A DNA stretch of 20,000 nucleotides, from assembly GCA_963170055.1 (NCBI GenBank), contig CAUJGJ010000085.1:1497701-1517700 (forward strand). Direction: 5' to 3'. Shown piece by piece: positions 8,971 to 17,740 of this stretch; the stretch's first letter is position 1; the number at the start of each line of letters is the position of its first letter. A program made the position numbers and the translations under genes. The notes below the pieces were generated by a model. That model saw only the letters and a program-made list of their open reading frames with translations, searched no databases and had not been told where the DNA came from. The stretch is from Halisarca cf. caerulea (Eukaryota; Porifera; Demospongiae; Chondrillida; Halisarcidae).

Positions 8971-11914
8971 TGTGAATTTGGTTGGTGCTGTATTGTTTCA
9001 TTGTGGTTACCATGGAAACCACAGGCCAGTGATGAAATGTTGACTTGGAAGGAAGTGCCGATTGATGCCTATGTTGCTAGGCAACTGTAAATACGGGTCA
9101 CCTGAGGCCGTGGTTCACTATGTGCGTGCGTACACTATAATATGACACTGTTTGATAATGTGACACCGTTTGAGTTGCTGATACATACATTTTTAACAGT
9201 TGGCACATTTTGTCTTCGTCTAATACCTACCTACCCATGTGTGTATGTACCTGAGTATGTGTACATGTGTACTGTATGTATATACATGTGTTTGTACTAT
9301 GTATGAGCAGTGAAACCTCTCTGATCTGACACTCAATGGGACTGAAAAGAAGTGTCAGATTAGGAGGTTGTTGAAGTGTCTATTAGTATGCATTAATTAA
9401 TATGGTGACTGTACCCCATAAGATGGTCAGATTTGAGAGGCATACATACAGTATGTACATATGTACATATGTATGTATGTGTTTGTACTGTGCATGGTAT
9501 GTACGTACCTGAGAATGTGTATGTACGTGTGTATTTGTTTGTTCCTTCTTTGTAGGCTGAGATGTCGTTTCCAAAGGACTATCCTTACTCTCCTCCAAAG
9601 TTTCGGTTCCTGACAAATATTACACATCCAAATGTATATCCAGTAAGTCTATCCCATGCAAAAGTCATTCATACGTCCATGCATATGCATCAGAAATAAC
9701 AGATCCTGTAAAAAGAGTAACCTGCATACGTACATACGTATGTACATATGTATGTACGTATTTTGCAATTTTTTTAAAATTAATCTCTTTTTTGGTCTTT
9801 TTCAACTGTAATTTCATCAGATATATTGCACCTATGGAATATTTTTCAGATTCTGGCATGATGATATTTGCATATTTTTTATAATAGGGATTTTAATGTA
9901 CAATAGTCATGCCTTACTACATGCAATGTTACACTGCCCTACTAATGAGGAGTGTGTGTGCTAACCAGGAGTGTGTGCTTTCCAGGAGTGTGTGCTAACC
10001 AGAAGTGTGTGTGCTAACCAGGAGTGTGTGCTTTCCAGGAGTGTGTGCTAACCAGGAGTGTGTGCTGTCCAGGAATGTTTACTAAGCAGTAGTGTGTGCT
10101 ACCCAGGAGTGTGTGCTGTCCAGGAGTGTGTGCTGTCCGGGAGTGTGTGCTATCCGGGAGTGTGTGCTGTCAAGGAGTGTGTGCTGTCCAGGAGTGTGTG
10201 CTGTCCAGGAGTGTGTGCTGTCCGGGAGACTCAGTGTGTGCTGTCCGGGTGTGTGTGCTGTCCAGGAGTGTTGGCTAACCACAAGCGTGCGTGCTGTCCA
10301 GGAGTGTGTGCTATCCAAGAATGTTAATGTATGTACGTACATAGCTACATCATGTATGTCATGTGCTACTGACTTGCTAGTGTGTGTGTTTACCAGGAGC
10401 GTGTGCTGTTCAGGAATGTTTACAAACCAGGAGTGCACACTACCCAGGAGTGTGTACCATACCTGACTGTTTGCTAATTAAAAGTTAGCACTATCCAGGA
10501 ATGTGTACTAAACAGGAGTGTGTACTAATCAGAAATGTTCATTAGCCAGAGTGCTTGTGTGTTGCACTTAGGAAAAGTGTGTACCACGAGAGAGTGTGCA
10601 CTAATTATGATTGTGTACTATCCCAGAGCATGCCCCATCCATGACTGTGTATTTGTCTGGCGTGTGCACTAACCAGGAGTGTCCACTAGCTACAAGGGCT
10701 TACTGACTACACTGGTGTGTATGCGTCTGGGGTGTGCACTAACCAGGAGTGTCCACTAGCTACAAGGGCTTACTGACTACACTGGTGTGTATGCGTCTGG
10801 GGTGTGCACTAACCAGGAGTGTCCACTAGCTACAAGGGCATACTGACTACACTGGTAGTGTAAAAGAATTGCTCAATAGCCCATGTACTAGAAGTGAACA
10901 GTACCCCCTAGCAGAATTCTACATATCTATGTACAGTTGATAGAAGTTAGTTGACATGCTGAGCATTAGTAGGTTGCTGTCTATTTATCTGGACAAGTTG
11001 CGCACGTCAATTTGTTGGCAAAAATAATTGCAACGTTTCGCCCTCTTGGGCTTCTTCCAACCAGAAAAAAGCCCAAGAGCGCGAAACGTTGCAACTATTT
11101 TTGCCAACAAATTGATGTGCGTAATTTGTCCAGATAAATAGACAACAACCTATCATATGTATGTACAGTGGTTGAAAGTGGTGAGGTCCAACCAGCAAAT
11201 TTATGGCCAGCCACCTTTAGCTTTTCAGAGACCACAGGATTTGAAGTCACAGTAAGGGCGTCTTTCTCCAAACCAGTTTTTTGTGATTTAAGAACTTCAT
11301 TAGTTCCATGTTCAGTCTTAATACCATGAAAGAGCCTTCGCTTATCTATTTTGTTGGAAATGGGTACACTTAGAAGTAGGTCTTCAGATGTGTGTTAGCT
11401 GTGAATCGATTGCCTTGATTACCACCTTGGAAGATTGCCTACGCAGCACCCTGCCCAGCTTTGAGCATTAAGCTGCGGGTTTGCTACGCTGAGGTAAAGT
11501 GTTTCACAAATTATCAAGTTCTTTCTTAAATACAGTGAAACCTGTATAATCCGGCACCCATTGGGGAATGTAAAACAGTGCTGGATTAGCAGGTTGCTGG
11601 ATTATAGAGGTCAGTTTGTATGGTAAATTAATGGCCAGTACCAGAGAACCTTGACCGGTTTAGGAGAATGCTGGTCTATAAAGGTGCTGGATTAGGCAGG
11701 TTCCACTGTATATAGGTTGGGTGTTGTGACCATTTCGTGTGTGACTATGTACAAGTGTGACCCAGGCGTATCAGATCGGGTTGTTCAGTGTCACTTCTTC
11801 TTCCCTCTTCAGGATGGGGAGCTGTGTATCTCCATTCTCCATCCACCTGGTGAGGACCCTGTGAGTGGAGAACTACCATCTGAAAGGTGGAACCCAACAC
11901 AATCAGTCAGGTGT

Positions 11915-11966
<52 letters not shown>

Positions 11967-11972
11967 TATATT

Positions 11973-12027
<55 letters not shown>

Positions 12028-12384
12028 GTACATTTGGATGTACAATTTTGAACATTTCCCTGTTCTTTCTCATGCATGTAATCACAGAACAATCTTATTA
12101 AGTGTTATTTCATTGCTGAATGAGCCCAATACGTTTTCTGCTGCCAATGTGGACGCCTCAGTCAAGTACAGGAAGTGGAGGGAATCGAGAGGAAAAGACA
12201 AAGAGTACGAGACAGTGATAAGGTGCTAACTGCAAATCAAGCGTACACAGTGTTTGTTCATGCTTGAAATCAGTGGTGGATTTGGTGTATGTATGTACTA
12301 TGTGTACACGTGTAGTGTGGTAGATCGCAGCACTGCATTTTTTCTGTCAATTTTTTTGATTTGTTGGTCGACTGTGACTGGAGT

Positions 12385-12466
<82 letters not shown>

Positions 12467-12467
12467 C

Positions 12468-12526
<59 letters not shown>

Positions 12527-13469
12527 GTGTTCTTGTGCATGTATGCCACCTGGACACTTTGCATGTGATGTACATATTGTTTTCTGCTGCTTTGCTGATG
12601 TGCTGAAAACATGTGTTTGTCCAATACAGTAGAACCTCGCAATAAGACCACCTCAAAATTAAGACCACTTTGTTGCAATCCGGAATTTCTCCTATACTTT
12701 TATATGGAAATTAGTTTCAGAATAAAGACCACATTTTTTCCTCTGGATATACAAAAACCTCACAATTAAGACCACTTATTTGTGGATACTGCTATATTCT
12801 GAGAACATTAGGCTCTGAAATGACCCCATCAGTAAAAAGAGTTGATAAACTTGAGGTCACATTTTTATCATCGTAATGGAGTAACAATAAAAGAGGTGTG
12901 ATGGCACGATTTTCCTACAGTTTTATTGCCTTATGTGCATCATGTGTCTACGGAATGACTTGCGGATGTGCCATGCTATTTTGGACAGTACTTTCAGAAA
13001 TAAGACTGCGTCACAATTAAGACCATTTGCATCGGTCCCAGGGGTGGTCGTATTTGTGAGGTCTACAGTATGTGGAGGGTACTCTAGTTGTCTATATATC
13101 ACGCGACCGCCTGCAGTTGAACCTGTACCATCTTGTCTGTTTTGTAAAGGAACTTTGTTTGACCAAATTGTTTGATGGTCAATTTTCTACTGTTCTGTCC
13201 TTGTCATTTGCTGTAGGAAAGAGGTGGAGGAGTCGAGAAGAGAAGCAGAAAAGGACGGCATCAAGGTGCCCACAACACTGGAGGAGTATTGTCTCGCCAC
13301 AGCCAAGCAAACGACAGGGCCAGAATCACAAAGTGAATTTGACTACTGCGACGATTTCGATGAAGAAAACGACTACTATGTGTGTTCGACGGATGATGAT
13401 GATGATGTCATGGATGATGCAGATGAAGACGGTACAGAAGATATGAATCACTGCAATGGAACGAGCTAG
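6662..13469 (+). CDS. UBE2R: CDC34-type E2 ubiquitin-conjugating enzyme (UBE2R family), complete
   Basis: This is the E2 of cullin-RING (SCF) ligases: it accepts ubiquitin from E1 as a thioester and builds K48 chains on substrates, in cytosol and nucleus. Five exons (6662-6823, 9556-9642, 11813-11910, 12088-12222, 13217-13469) join in phase to 244 codons, close to the 236-238 of human CDC34/UBE2R2. The UBC fold covers residues 8 to about 175: HPN motif at 78-80, catalytic Cys88 in LCISILHPP, and the CDC34-specific acidic insertion after it ([16 protein letters not shown], 96-111). The C-terminal tail after about residue 200 is strongly acidic, as expected for cullin docking. Introns hold MITEs, satellites and TG tracts. 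One-to-one orthology with UBE2R1 or UBE2R2 cannot be decided, since the vertebrate pair arose by duplication. The start is the first ATG in frame; the N-terminus is a few residues shorter than human. Confidence 0.95.
6824..7095 (+). repeat. (TG)n compound tract at the donor of UBE2R intron 1
   Basis: It begins with the donor GTATGT itself and continues as TG repeats interrupted by TTTACATGTGTGCGTG blocks. One roughly 130-bp segment (TATTTACATGTG...TTTGTTTGTG) occurs twice, so the tract grew by a larger duplication as well as slippage. The resulting cysteine-valine ORFs are not genes. Confidence 0.92.
7485..7661. mobile_element. Pogo-type MITE 'B', unexpanded sister of element A
   Basis: A 177-bp element with ends CAGTTGAACCTCACTATAAT and (reverse) CAGTCAAACCTCAGTATAAC and TA flanks at 7483-7484 and 7662-7663. 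In reverse orientation it aligns with 800-1300. Where A has 21 satellite units, B has about two diverged units (CTCACCATATCAGGGTG, TTCGCTACACCAGGGT). It lies in UBE2R intron 1. Confidence 0.85.
7709..7806. mobile_element. 98-bp fold-back element, TAGTCTC family
   Basis: The ends TAGTCTCGTGAACCAGACCC and GGGTCTGGCTCACGAGACTA are inverse copies with a short unpaired centre that includes TTTATAAAATGGAGGG. Same family as 3397-3476. A (TG)n tract directly follows. Confidence 0.8.
7807..7855 (+). repeat. (TG)n microsatellite in UBE2R intron 1
   Basis: CGCGCG followed by uninterrupted TG, in sense orientation, abutting the TAGTCTC element. Confidence 0.95.
8031..8100. repeat. 70-bp hairpin (20-bp arms)
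   Basis: The left arm CCAGACCACACTTTCCACTC and right arm GAGTGGAAAGTGTTGTCTGG pair at 19 of 20 positions around a 30-bp AT-rich loop. Probably a small fold-back element. Confidence 0.65.
8261..8354. repeat. 94-bp imperfect inverted repeat
   Basis: CTAGACCATCTCCCGCAAGC on the left is inverted as GCCTACGGGAGACGGTCTAG on the right, with a CTCCCGCCCCTTCTC centre. Fold-back element candidate in UBE2R intron 1. Confidence 0.6.
8500..8675. mobile_element. Pogo-type MITE, CAGTCAAACTTCATTAGTGA subtype
   Basis: The left end is CAGTCAAACTTCATTAGTGA with TA before it; the right end, reversed, is CAGTAGAACCTTGTTAGTAA with TG after it (a decayed TA). The internal TGCTAACCA and CCTAACCAGG motifs resemble units of the satellite at 9941. 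Confidence 0.7.
8817..8974 (+). repeat. (TG)n tract in UBE2R intron 1
   Basis: Interrupted TG repeat with periodic TTTGTG variants, sense orientation. Confidence 0.93.
9308..9440. mobile_element. Degenerate pogo-type MITE
   Basis: The left end is CAGTGAAACCTCTCTGATCT with ACACTCAATGGGACTG, then AGTGTCAGATTAGGAGGTTG inverted relative to it. A second GTCAGATTTGAGAGG near 9425 marks the probable right end, whose terminus is lost. Confidence 0.5.
9556..9642 (+). CDS. UBE2R: UBE2R exon 2 (residues 55-83)
   Basis: The acceptor is TTTGTAG|GCT and the donor CCA|GTAAGT, both phase 0. The exon encodes [20 protein letters not shown] then HPN at residues 78-80, the E2 motif whose Asn stabilises the transition state during ubiquitin transfer. 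Confidence 0.95.
9941..10325. repeat. Second 17-bp satellite, about 22 units
   Basis: Units of about 17 bp such as TGTGCTGTCCAGGAGTG and TGTGCTAACCAGGAGTG. Degenerate units continue to about 10680, where they merge with a 70-bp repeat. It lies in UBE2R intron 2. Overlapping open frames here are repeat artefacts. Confidence 0.88.
10647..10856. repeat. 70-bp tandem repeat, three copies
   Basis: GTCCACTAGCTACAAGGGC recurs at 10681, 10751 and 10821, an exact 70-bp period with nearly identical copies. The unit contains ACTAACCAGGAGTGT, i.e. a 17-bp satellite monomer, and its length is close to four monomers. Confidence 0.93.
10971..11151. mobile_element. 181-bp near-perfect long inverted repeat (fold-back element)
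   Basis: Arms of about 80 bp (10971-11052 and 11069-11151) pair with few mismatches: AGGTTGCTGTCTATTTATCT outside, GTCAATTTGTTGGCAAAAAT inside, GCAACGTTTCGC near the tip, around a loop of about 16 bp. No coding sequence. It is in UBE2R intron 2, about 660 nt before the exon 3 acceptor. Confidence 0.85.
11533..11708. mobile_element. Pogo-type MITE in UBE2R intron 2
   Basis: The ends CAGTGAAACCTGTATAATCC and (reverse) CAGTGGAACCTGCCTAATCC enclose two further copies of the GGATTA...GGTT motif and are flanked by TA on both sides (11531-11532, 11709-11710). It ends about 100 nt before the active-site exon. Confidence 0.85.
11813..11910 (+). CDS. UBE2R: UBE2R exon 3, active-site exon (residues 84 to 116, last codon split)
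   Basis: The acceptor is CTCTTCAG|GAT and the donor AG|GTGTGG (phase 2), immediately followed by (TG)n. It carries catalytic Cys88 and the acidic loop with [10 protein letters not shown] that distinguishes CDC34/UBE2R and UBE2G-type E2s from shorter E2s. Confidence 0.95.
11911..12023 (+). repeat. (TG)n tract starting at the UBE2R intron 3 donor
   Basis: The donor GTGTGG is the first step of the repeat. A short AGTATATTTGTGTG block interrupts it. Intron 3 is only 177 nt, so the TG tract fills about two thirds of it. Confidence 0.93.
12088..12222 (+). CDS. UBE2R: UBE2R exon 4 (residues 116 to 161, split codons at both ends)
   Basis: The exon opens by completing Arg116 and encodes [28 protein letters not shown] and KDKEYETVI, the C-terminal helices of the UBC fold. 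The donor is AG|GTGCTA. A sense (TG)n tract starts about 160 nt into the following intron. Confidence 0.95.
12386..12531 (+). repeat. (TG)n tract in UBE2R intron 4
   Basis: Nearly pure TG with single AG, GC and AG interruptions, sense orientation, starting about 160 nt after the donor. Confidence 0.95.
12627..13068. mobile_element. Pogo-type MITE with internal ATTAAGACCAC repeats
   Basis: The left end is CAGTAGAACCTCGCAATAAG, with TA before it. The inverted right end (reverse CTGTAGACCTCACAAATACG) reads to 13068 with TA after it. ACAATTAAGACCA-like blocks recur at about 12650, 12760 and 13012. Its right end lies about 150 nt before the exon 5 acceptor. Confidence 0.65.
13217..13469 (+). CDS. 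UBE2R: UBE2R exon 5, C-terminal extension and stop
   Basis: The acceptor is TGCTGTAG|G. The exon encodes residues 162-244: a helix with [17 protein letters not shown] (matching the KVPTTLAEYC block of CDC34), then an acidic tail with a run of five Asp at about 220-224, ending in TAG at 13467-13469. Acidic tails of this kind bind the basic canyon of CUL1 in characterised CDC34 proteins. The extreme C-terminus is lineage-specific. Confidence 0.93.
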
Positions 13470-13689
13470 TTCCTGCTAGTTCTGTGTATGTACCACGTTT
13501 TCGTTTGCTTTTTTCGTTAAATTCGTCAGCTCTTGCCACATTGTTTTGTTTGTTGACTTCATTTGCATGTAAAGAGAGAACATGCTATATTACGCTGTAT
13601 GCCAACTAGGCTCTTGCATGCTATTTTTTCAATCAATTCAATTTCAATTCAAATTGTATTTAAATGTACACTTTTGGCCAGATGATTGA

Positions 13690-13697
13690 TTGCGCAA
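13690..13697. promoter_or_regulatory. C/EBP-like palindrome in the EFL1 promoter
   Basis: TTGCGCAA is the perfect C/EBP-type bZIP palindrome, 62 bp before the EFL1 ATG. Function inferred from motif and position. Confidence 0.4.
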
Positions 13698-13725
13698 CAT
13701 ATATCTCGCGGGCGCTGTGAATCAA

Positions 13726-13733
13726 TGACGTCA
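13726..13733. promoter_or_regulatory. CRE palindrome in the EFL1 promoter
   Basis: TGACGTCA, the exact CREB/ATF palindrome, 25 bp upstream of the EFL1 start codon and next to CpG-rich CTCGCGGGCGC. A strong promoter motif by sequence; binding is untested. Confidence 0.55.
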
Positions 13734-13758
13734 TCGCTATGCAACCGCGGGAACAGAA

Positions 13759-13840
13759 ATGGCCGTCCGCGAAATTCAGTCGCTCCAGGAGAATCGGAGA
13801 AATATTCGAAATATATGCATTCTAGCTCACGTCGATCATG
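13759..13840 (+). CDS. EFL1: EFL1 exon 1 (residues 1-28, last codon split)
   Basis: The exon starts [20 protein letters not shown] and enters the P-loop: ILAHVDH, with the Gly codon split G|GG across the intron. The donor is G|GTAAGG. The ATG lies 25 bp after a CRE palindrome, so the 5' UTR must be short or TSS use is dispersed. Confidence 0.93.
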
Positions 13841-16241
13841 GTAAGGCTACTCGCGTATACTTTATGTTAATTTAACCTGAATTTGACATCTAATAACTAC
13901 CCCGTGTGATTTCTGCATGTTTTGTTCGCTAAGGACGTGTGCTTAGTCAAGGTTATCTCGTGTCCTCAATGCTTGAGGTAGGTATGCGTTGACCAGCACG
14001 GGATGTATTGCATCTGAACCCCGTGAAACTCTGGAGGAGGCTATATTCCCATTGTTCTGTACACGGGACATGTACATATATAGTTTGACAGATGGTAGAT
14101 ACTCTACAGTACCTATGGGTAGATTAAATAGATAATTAAATAGATAATTGAATATTTCACCAACAAAGCCCCTTTAGTTAAAGACTGGTATAAATAGAGA
14201 TCACACTGTAGCATTGTAGTCACAATGGATACTCCACCTCCATAGTATCTATGATCACACTATGGCATTGTAATTGTCGCATAACATTGCAATCACAATG
14301 TACCATTGTAATCACAATGTGACAAATTTAACTGTGTGTCTGTGTACATTTGCAGTGTGCATCAATTACATACAGTATATTTCATATGTGTCTTATGCTT
14401 GTATGATGTAGGGAAGACAACGTTGGCGGATGTGTTGGTTGCCAGCAATGGAATCATCTCTCCTCGGATGGTCGGCAAGCTGCGCTACATGGACAGCCGA
14501 GAGGACGAACAGCAGAGAGGCATCACCATGAAGTCCAGTGCCATTGCATTGCACTTTGAAACTAGTAAGTGTGCAAACAGTCGTTTTTCAGGGGGTGGGC
14601 ATGTTCCTCATAACACATGCCCTTTAGATAGGGATATGATGTTTTTATCCAGAATAGTTCCTTAATAAGAACTATGTACAGGCCTGGTTTAGTACATACT
14701 CCTGGATAGTAAGTACTCCTCGTTCTGTCCCTGTGTATACCTCATGTACACAAACCAACCCTGATAGTAAGTACCTGGTTTAGTACATACTCCTGGATAG
14801 TAAGTACTCCTCATTCTGTCCCTGTGTATACCTCATGTGCATAAACCAACCCTGATAGTAAGTACCTGGTTTAGTACATACTCCTGGATAGTAAGTACTC
14901 CTCATTCTGTCCCTGTGTATACCTCATCTACATAAACCAACCCTGATAGTAAGTGCTTCTGGTAATAAGTACTGATTTTGTGTCCCATTTGAGGTACATA
15001 CTAAGCAAGTTTCACTGTACAGTAGGTTATAGGGGTATTGGCACTTGGTGCAGAATTCACATTTCAAGTACCGTATTTTACGGGGTATCTCGCACCTCTG
15101 TATAAGTTGCACCATGGTTTGAACAGCATTATCATGTCATCAGCCATAACAAGCTATTCAGTGCATAAGGCGCACCCCATGCACATTTTGCCAGTAAAAT
15201 TCAGGCATCAAAGCTGCGACTTATACCCAGTAAATTACAATAACTGAGTTCTCAAAATAGTAATTTCTCGTTTGTTTAGCACAATTTGTTTCAGAAATTG
15301 TAGTGGATTAATGAGTATGATAGAATATCCCAATCATCGTACTGTACATACATTTCAACCAATTCATGCGCAACATTGAGAGTCAATCGAATGCAATCAT
15401 ACATGATTGTGTAGGTGCAGGAGAGTCTGGATAAGTCGAATCACTAGGGACAGCAAAATGAATTCAGTTTATCAGAATTTCTACTTAACAGAGTTTGTTT
15501 ATATTAGTAATGGATGAGAACGGGCAAACAAACTCCCTTAACTTATCCACAACTTCCAGTTAAGCAAGTTTGACTTGAGTGTACTGTACTTGTCCGAAAT
15601 AATAATTACATGCAGAAATGTAATCCCCATCTATCAGGTATTTTTGAGGGGTAAAAAAATTGTGATTTTCGTGGCTGGGAAGGGAACCGTGAAATATTTA
15701 CTCACAAAAGTTAGTATTACTGCAAGTTTACTTCTCTTGTGGCGTAAACCGCAATGTTTTTCCACCACAAATAATCCAAAATTTTAGTATGTACGGAAAT
15801 TTTACCCCTCGAAAAATACCCTCTCTACGCCTACTGGCAAAGTCGTGAATATTGTGGTTTTGAGAAGTTTCCTATTCAAAATATTGTATTGCACGTCCAA
15901 AGAGAACTGTTTTGAGCCTAAAGGGACCAAATGGGATAAGTTTGTAGAGCAGCCATACAAGTGTGGGTGGCATCCTTGGGAGTTATTTGTCCTTTAACTT
16001 ACACTTATTCACCTTTGTTCTTTGATGTTGCTAAAGTGGATTATGATTATTGCGTTGTGTTTTGTTCATTCAGATCAACAGAATTACCTTGTTAATTTAA
16101 TTGATTCTCCTGGACATGTTGATTTCTCGAGTGAAGTAAGTCATCTGCAACATGTACACACACGCATGCACGCACACACACACACACACACACACACAAC
16201 ACACACACACACACACACAACACACACACACACACACACAC

Positions 16242-16278
<37 letters not shown>

Positions 16279-17388
16279 ATATGTACATGATACAGGTGTC
16301 AACAGCCGTTAGGCTCTGTGATGGTGCTCTGATAGTAGTGGATGTACTGGAGGGAGTTTGCCCACAAACGCAAGTGGTACTGCAACAGGTGAGTTCACAC
16401 ATCTGTCACTGTTCACACAATACACACAGTACACTTACTACATAGAGTACACACAGTACATACAGTACATACATTACATACAGTACATACAGTACACACG
16501 CTACATACAGTACATACAATACATACAGTACACACGCTACATACAGTACATACAATACATACAGTACACACAGTGCACAGAGTACAGTCGACCCTCAGTC
16601 TGAAACTCATGATGTAACGCTGAATGTGAGTTTGGTACATTTGTGTAGGAATTCTTGTACCAGGATGTGTGTGTGTGCATGTGCTAGTGTTGATTGTGAA
16701 ATCCTGATGTTTCGCAAGGCCACTGATTGTAGGCTATGGTGCCTGATTGTGATGCAATTCCAAAATCTGTGACAATACGTATCACAGTTTGTGTAATATG
16801 TACTTGATGTGTGTTGCGTCTCGCAGCTGCTGTGATTTCACCCACAAGTCTGCTGCAGATGCGGCAACTCTGACTGTATGTGTGCATACGTGTGTGCATG
16901 TGTGTGTACCATGTATGTATGTATGTACAGTAGAATCTCCGAATAAAGGACACTTTGGGACAGCCTTTTTGTCCTTTGTAAGGAGATTGTCCTCTTCGGG
17001 AGATTAATGATGTATTAGAACTATAATATGTAGGAAATGTCTTGGGACCTCAAGCTGTGTCCTTTGTAGAGAGGTTGTCCTTATTTCAGAGTGTCCGCTA
17101 TCAGAGGTTCCACTGTATATGTGTTTGTATGGTGCCTATGAGCATTGGCACATGTATTTGCGATTGTTATATTCATATATTCATATATTACTTGTAAATT
17201 AAATGGTTGTGCTTAATTTTGCAGGCATGGAGAGAGGGAATCAAGCCCTGTCTGATATTAAATAAAATTGATCGATTAATAGTTGAGAGAAAGTTGACAC
17301 CAATGGAAGCATACATGCACCTTCAGCAGCTTTTGGAACAAGTGTGTGTGTGTGTGTGCGCGCGCGCGCGTGTGTGTGTGTGTGTGTG

Positions 17389-17487
<99 letters not shown>

Positions 17488-17575
17488 CGCGCAAACGTGT
17501 GTGTGTGTGCACACGCAAATGTGTGTGTGTGTGTGTGTGCGTGCGCGCGCAAATGTGTGTGTGTGTGTGTGCACG

Positions 17576-17607
<32 letters not shown>

Positions 17608-17682
17608 CATGTGCGTGTGTGTGTATGTGTGCGTGTGTGTGTACATGTGTGTGTGTGTGTACGTGTGTGCGTGTGTGCGTGC

Positions 17683-17740
<58 letters not shown>

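Larger units (their letters stand above)
13470..13758. other. UBE2R 3' end and EFL1 promoter gap (289 bp)
   Basis: Both genes run left to right, so this gap must hold the UBE2R 3' UTR and the EFL1 promoter. No AATAAA or ATTAAA is seen. The left half is T-rich; 13630-13670 is an AATTCAATTTCAATTCAAAT stretch; the last 70 bp are CpG-rich with two palindromic transcription-factor motifs. Confidence 0.7.

Noticed and set aside
6650..9090. Cysteine-valine or histidine-threonine rich ORFs over TG/CA tracts (also at 11809-12668, 16092-16402, 17207-17837, 19412-19905)
   Set aside because: Translations of dinucleotide repeats on either strand; only the conserved pieces at their edges are real exons.
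10058..10466. Overlapping ORFs with [21 protein letters not shown] repeats
   Set aside because: Translations of the second 17-bp satellite in different frames.
13072..13446. 124-codon ORF overlapping UBE2R exon 5
   Set aside because: It runs through the intron and then in a different frame over the acidic-tail exon; the CDC34-like frame is the real one.
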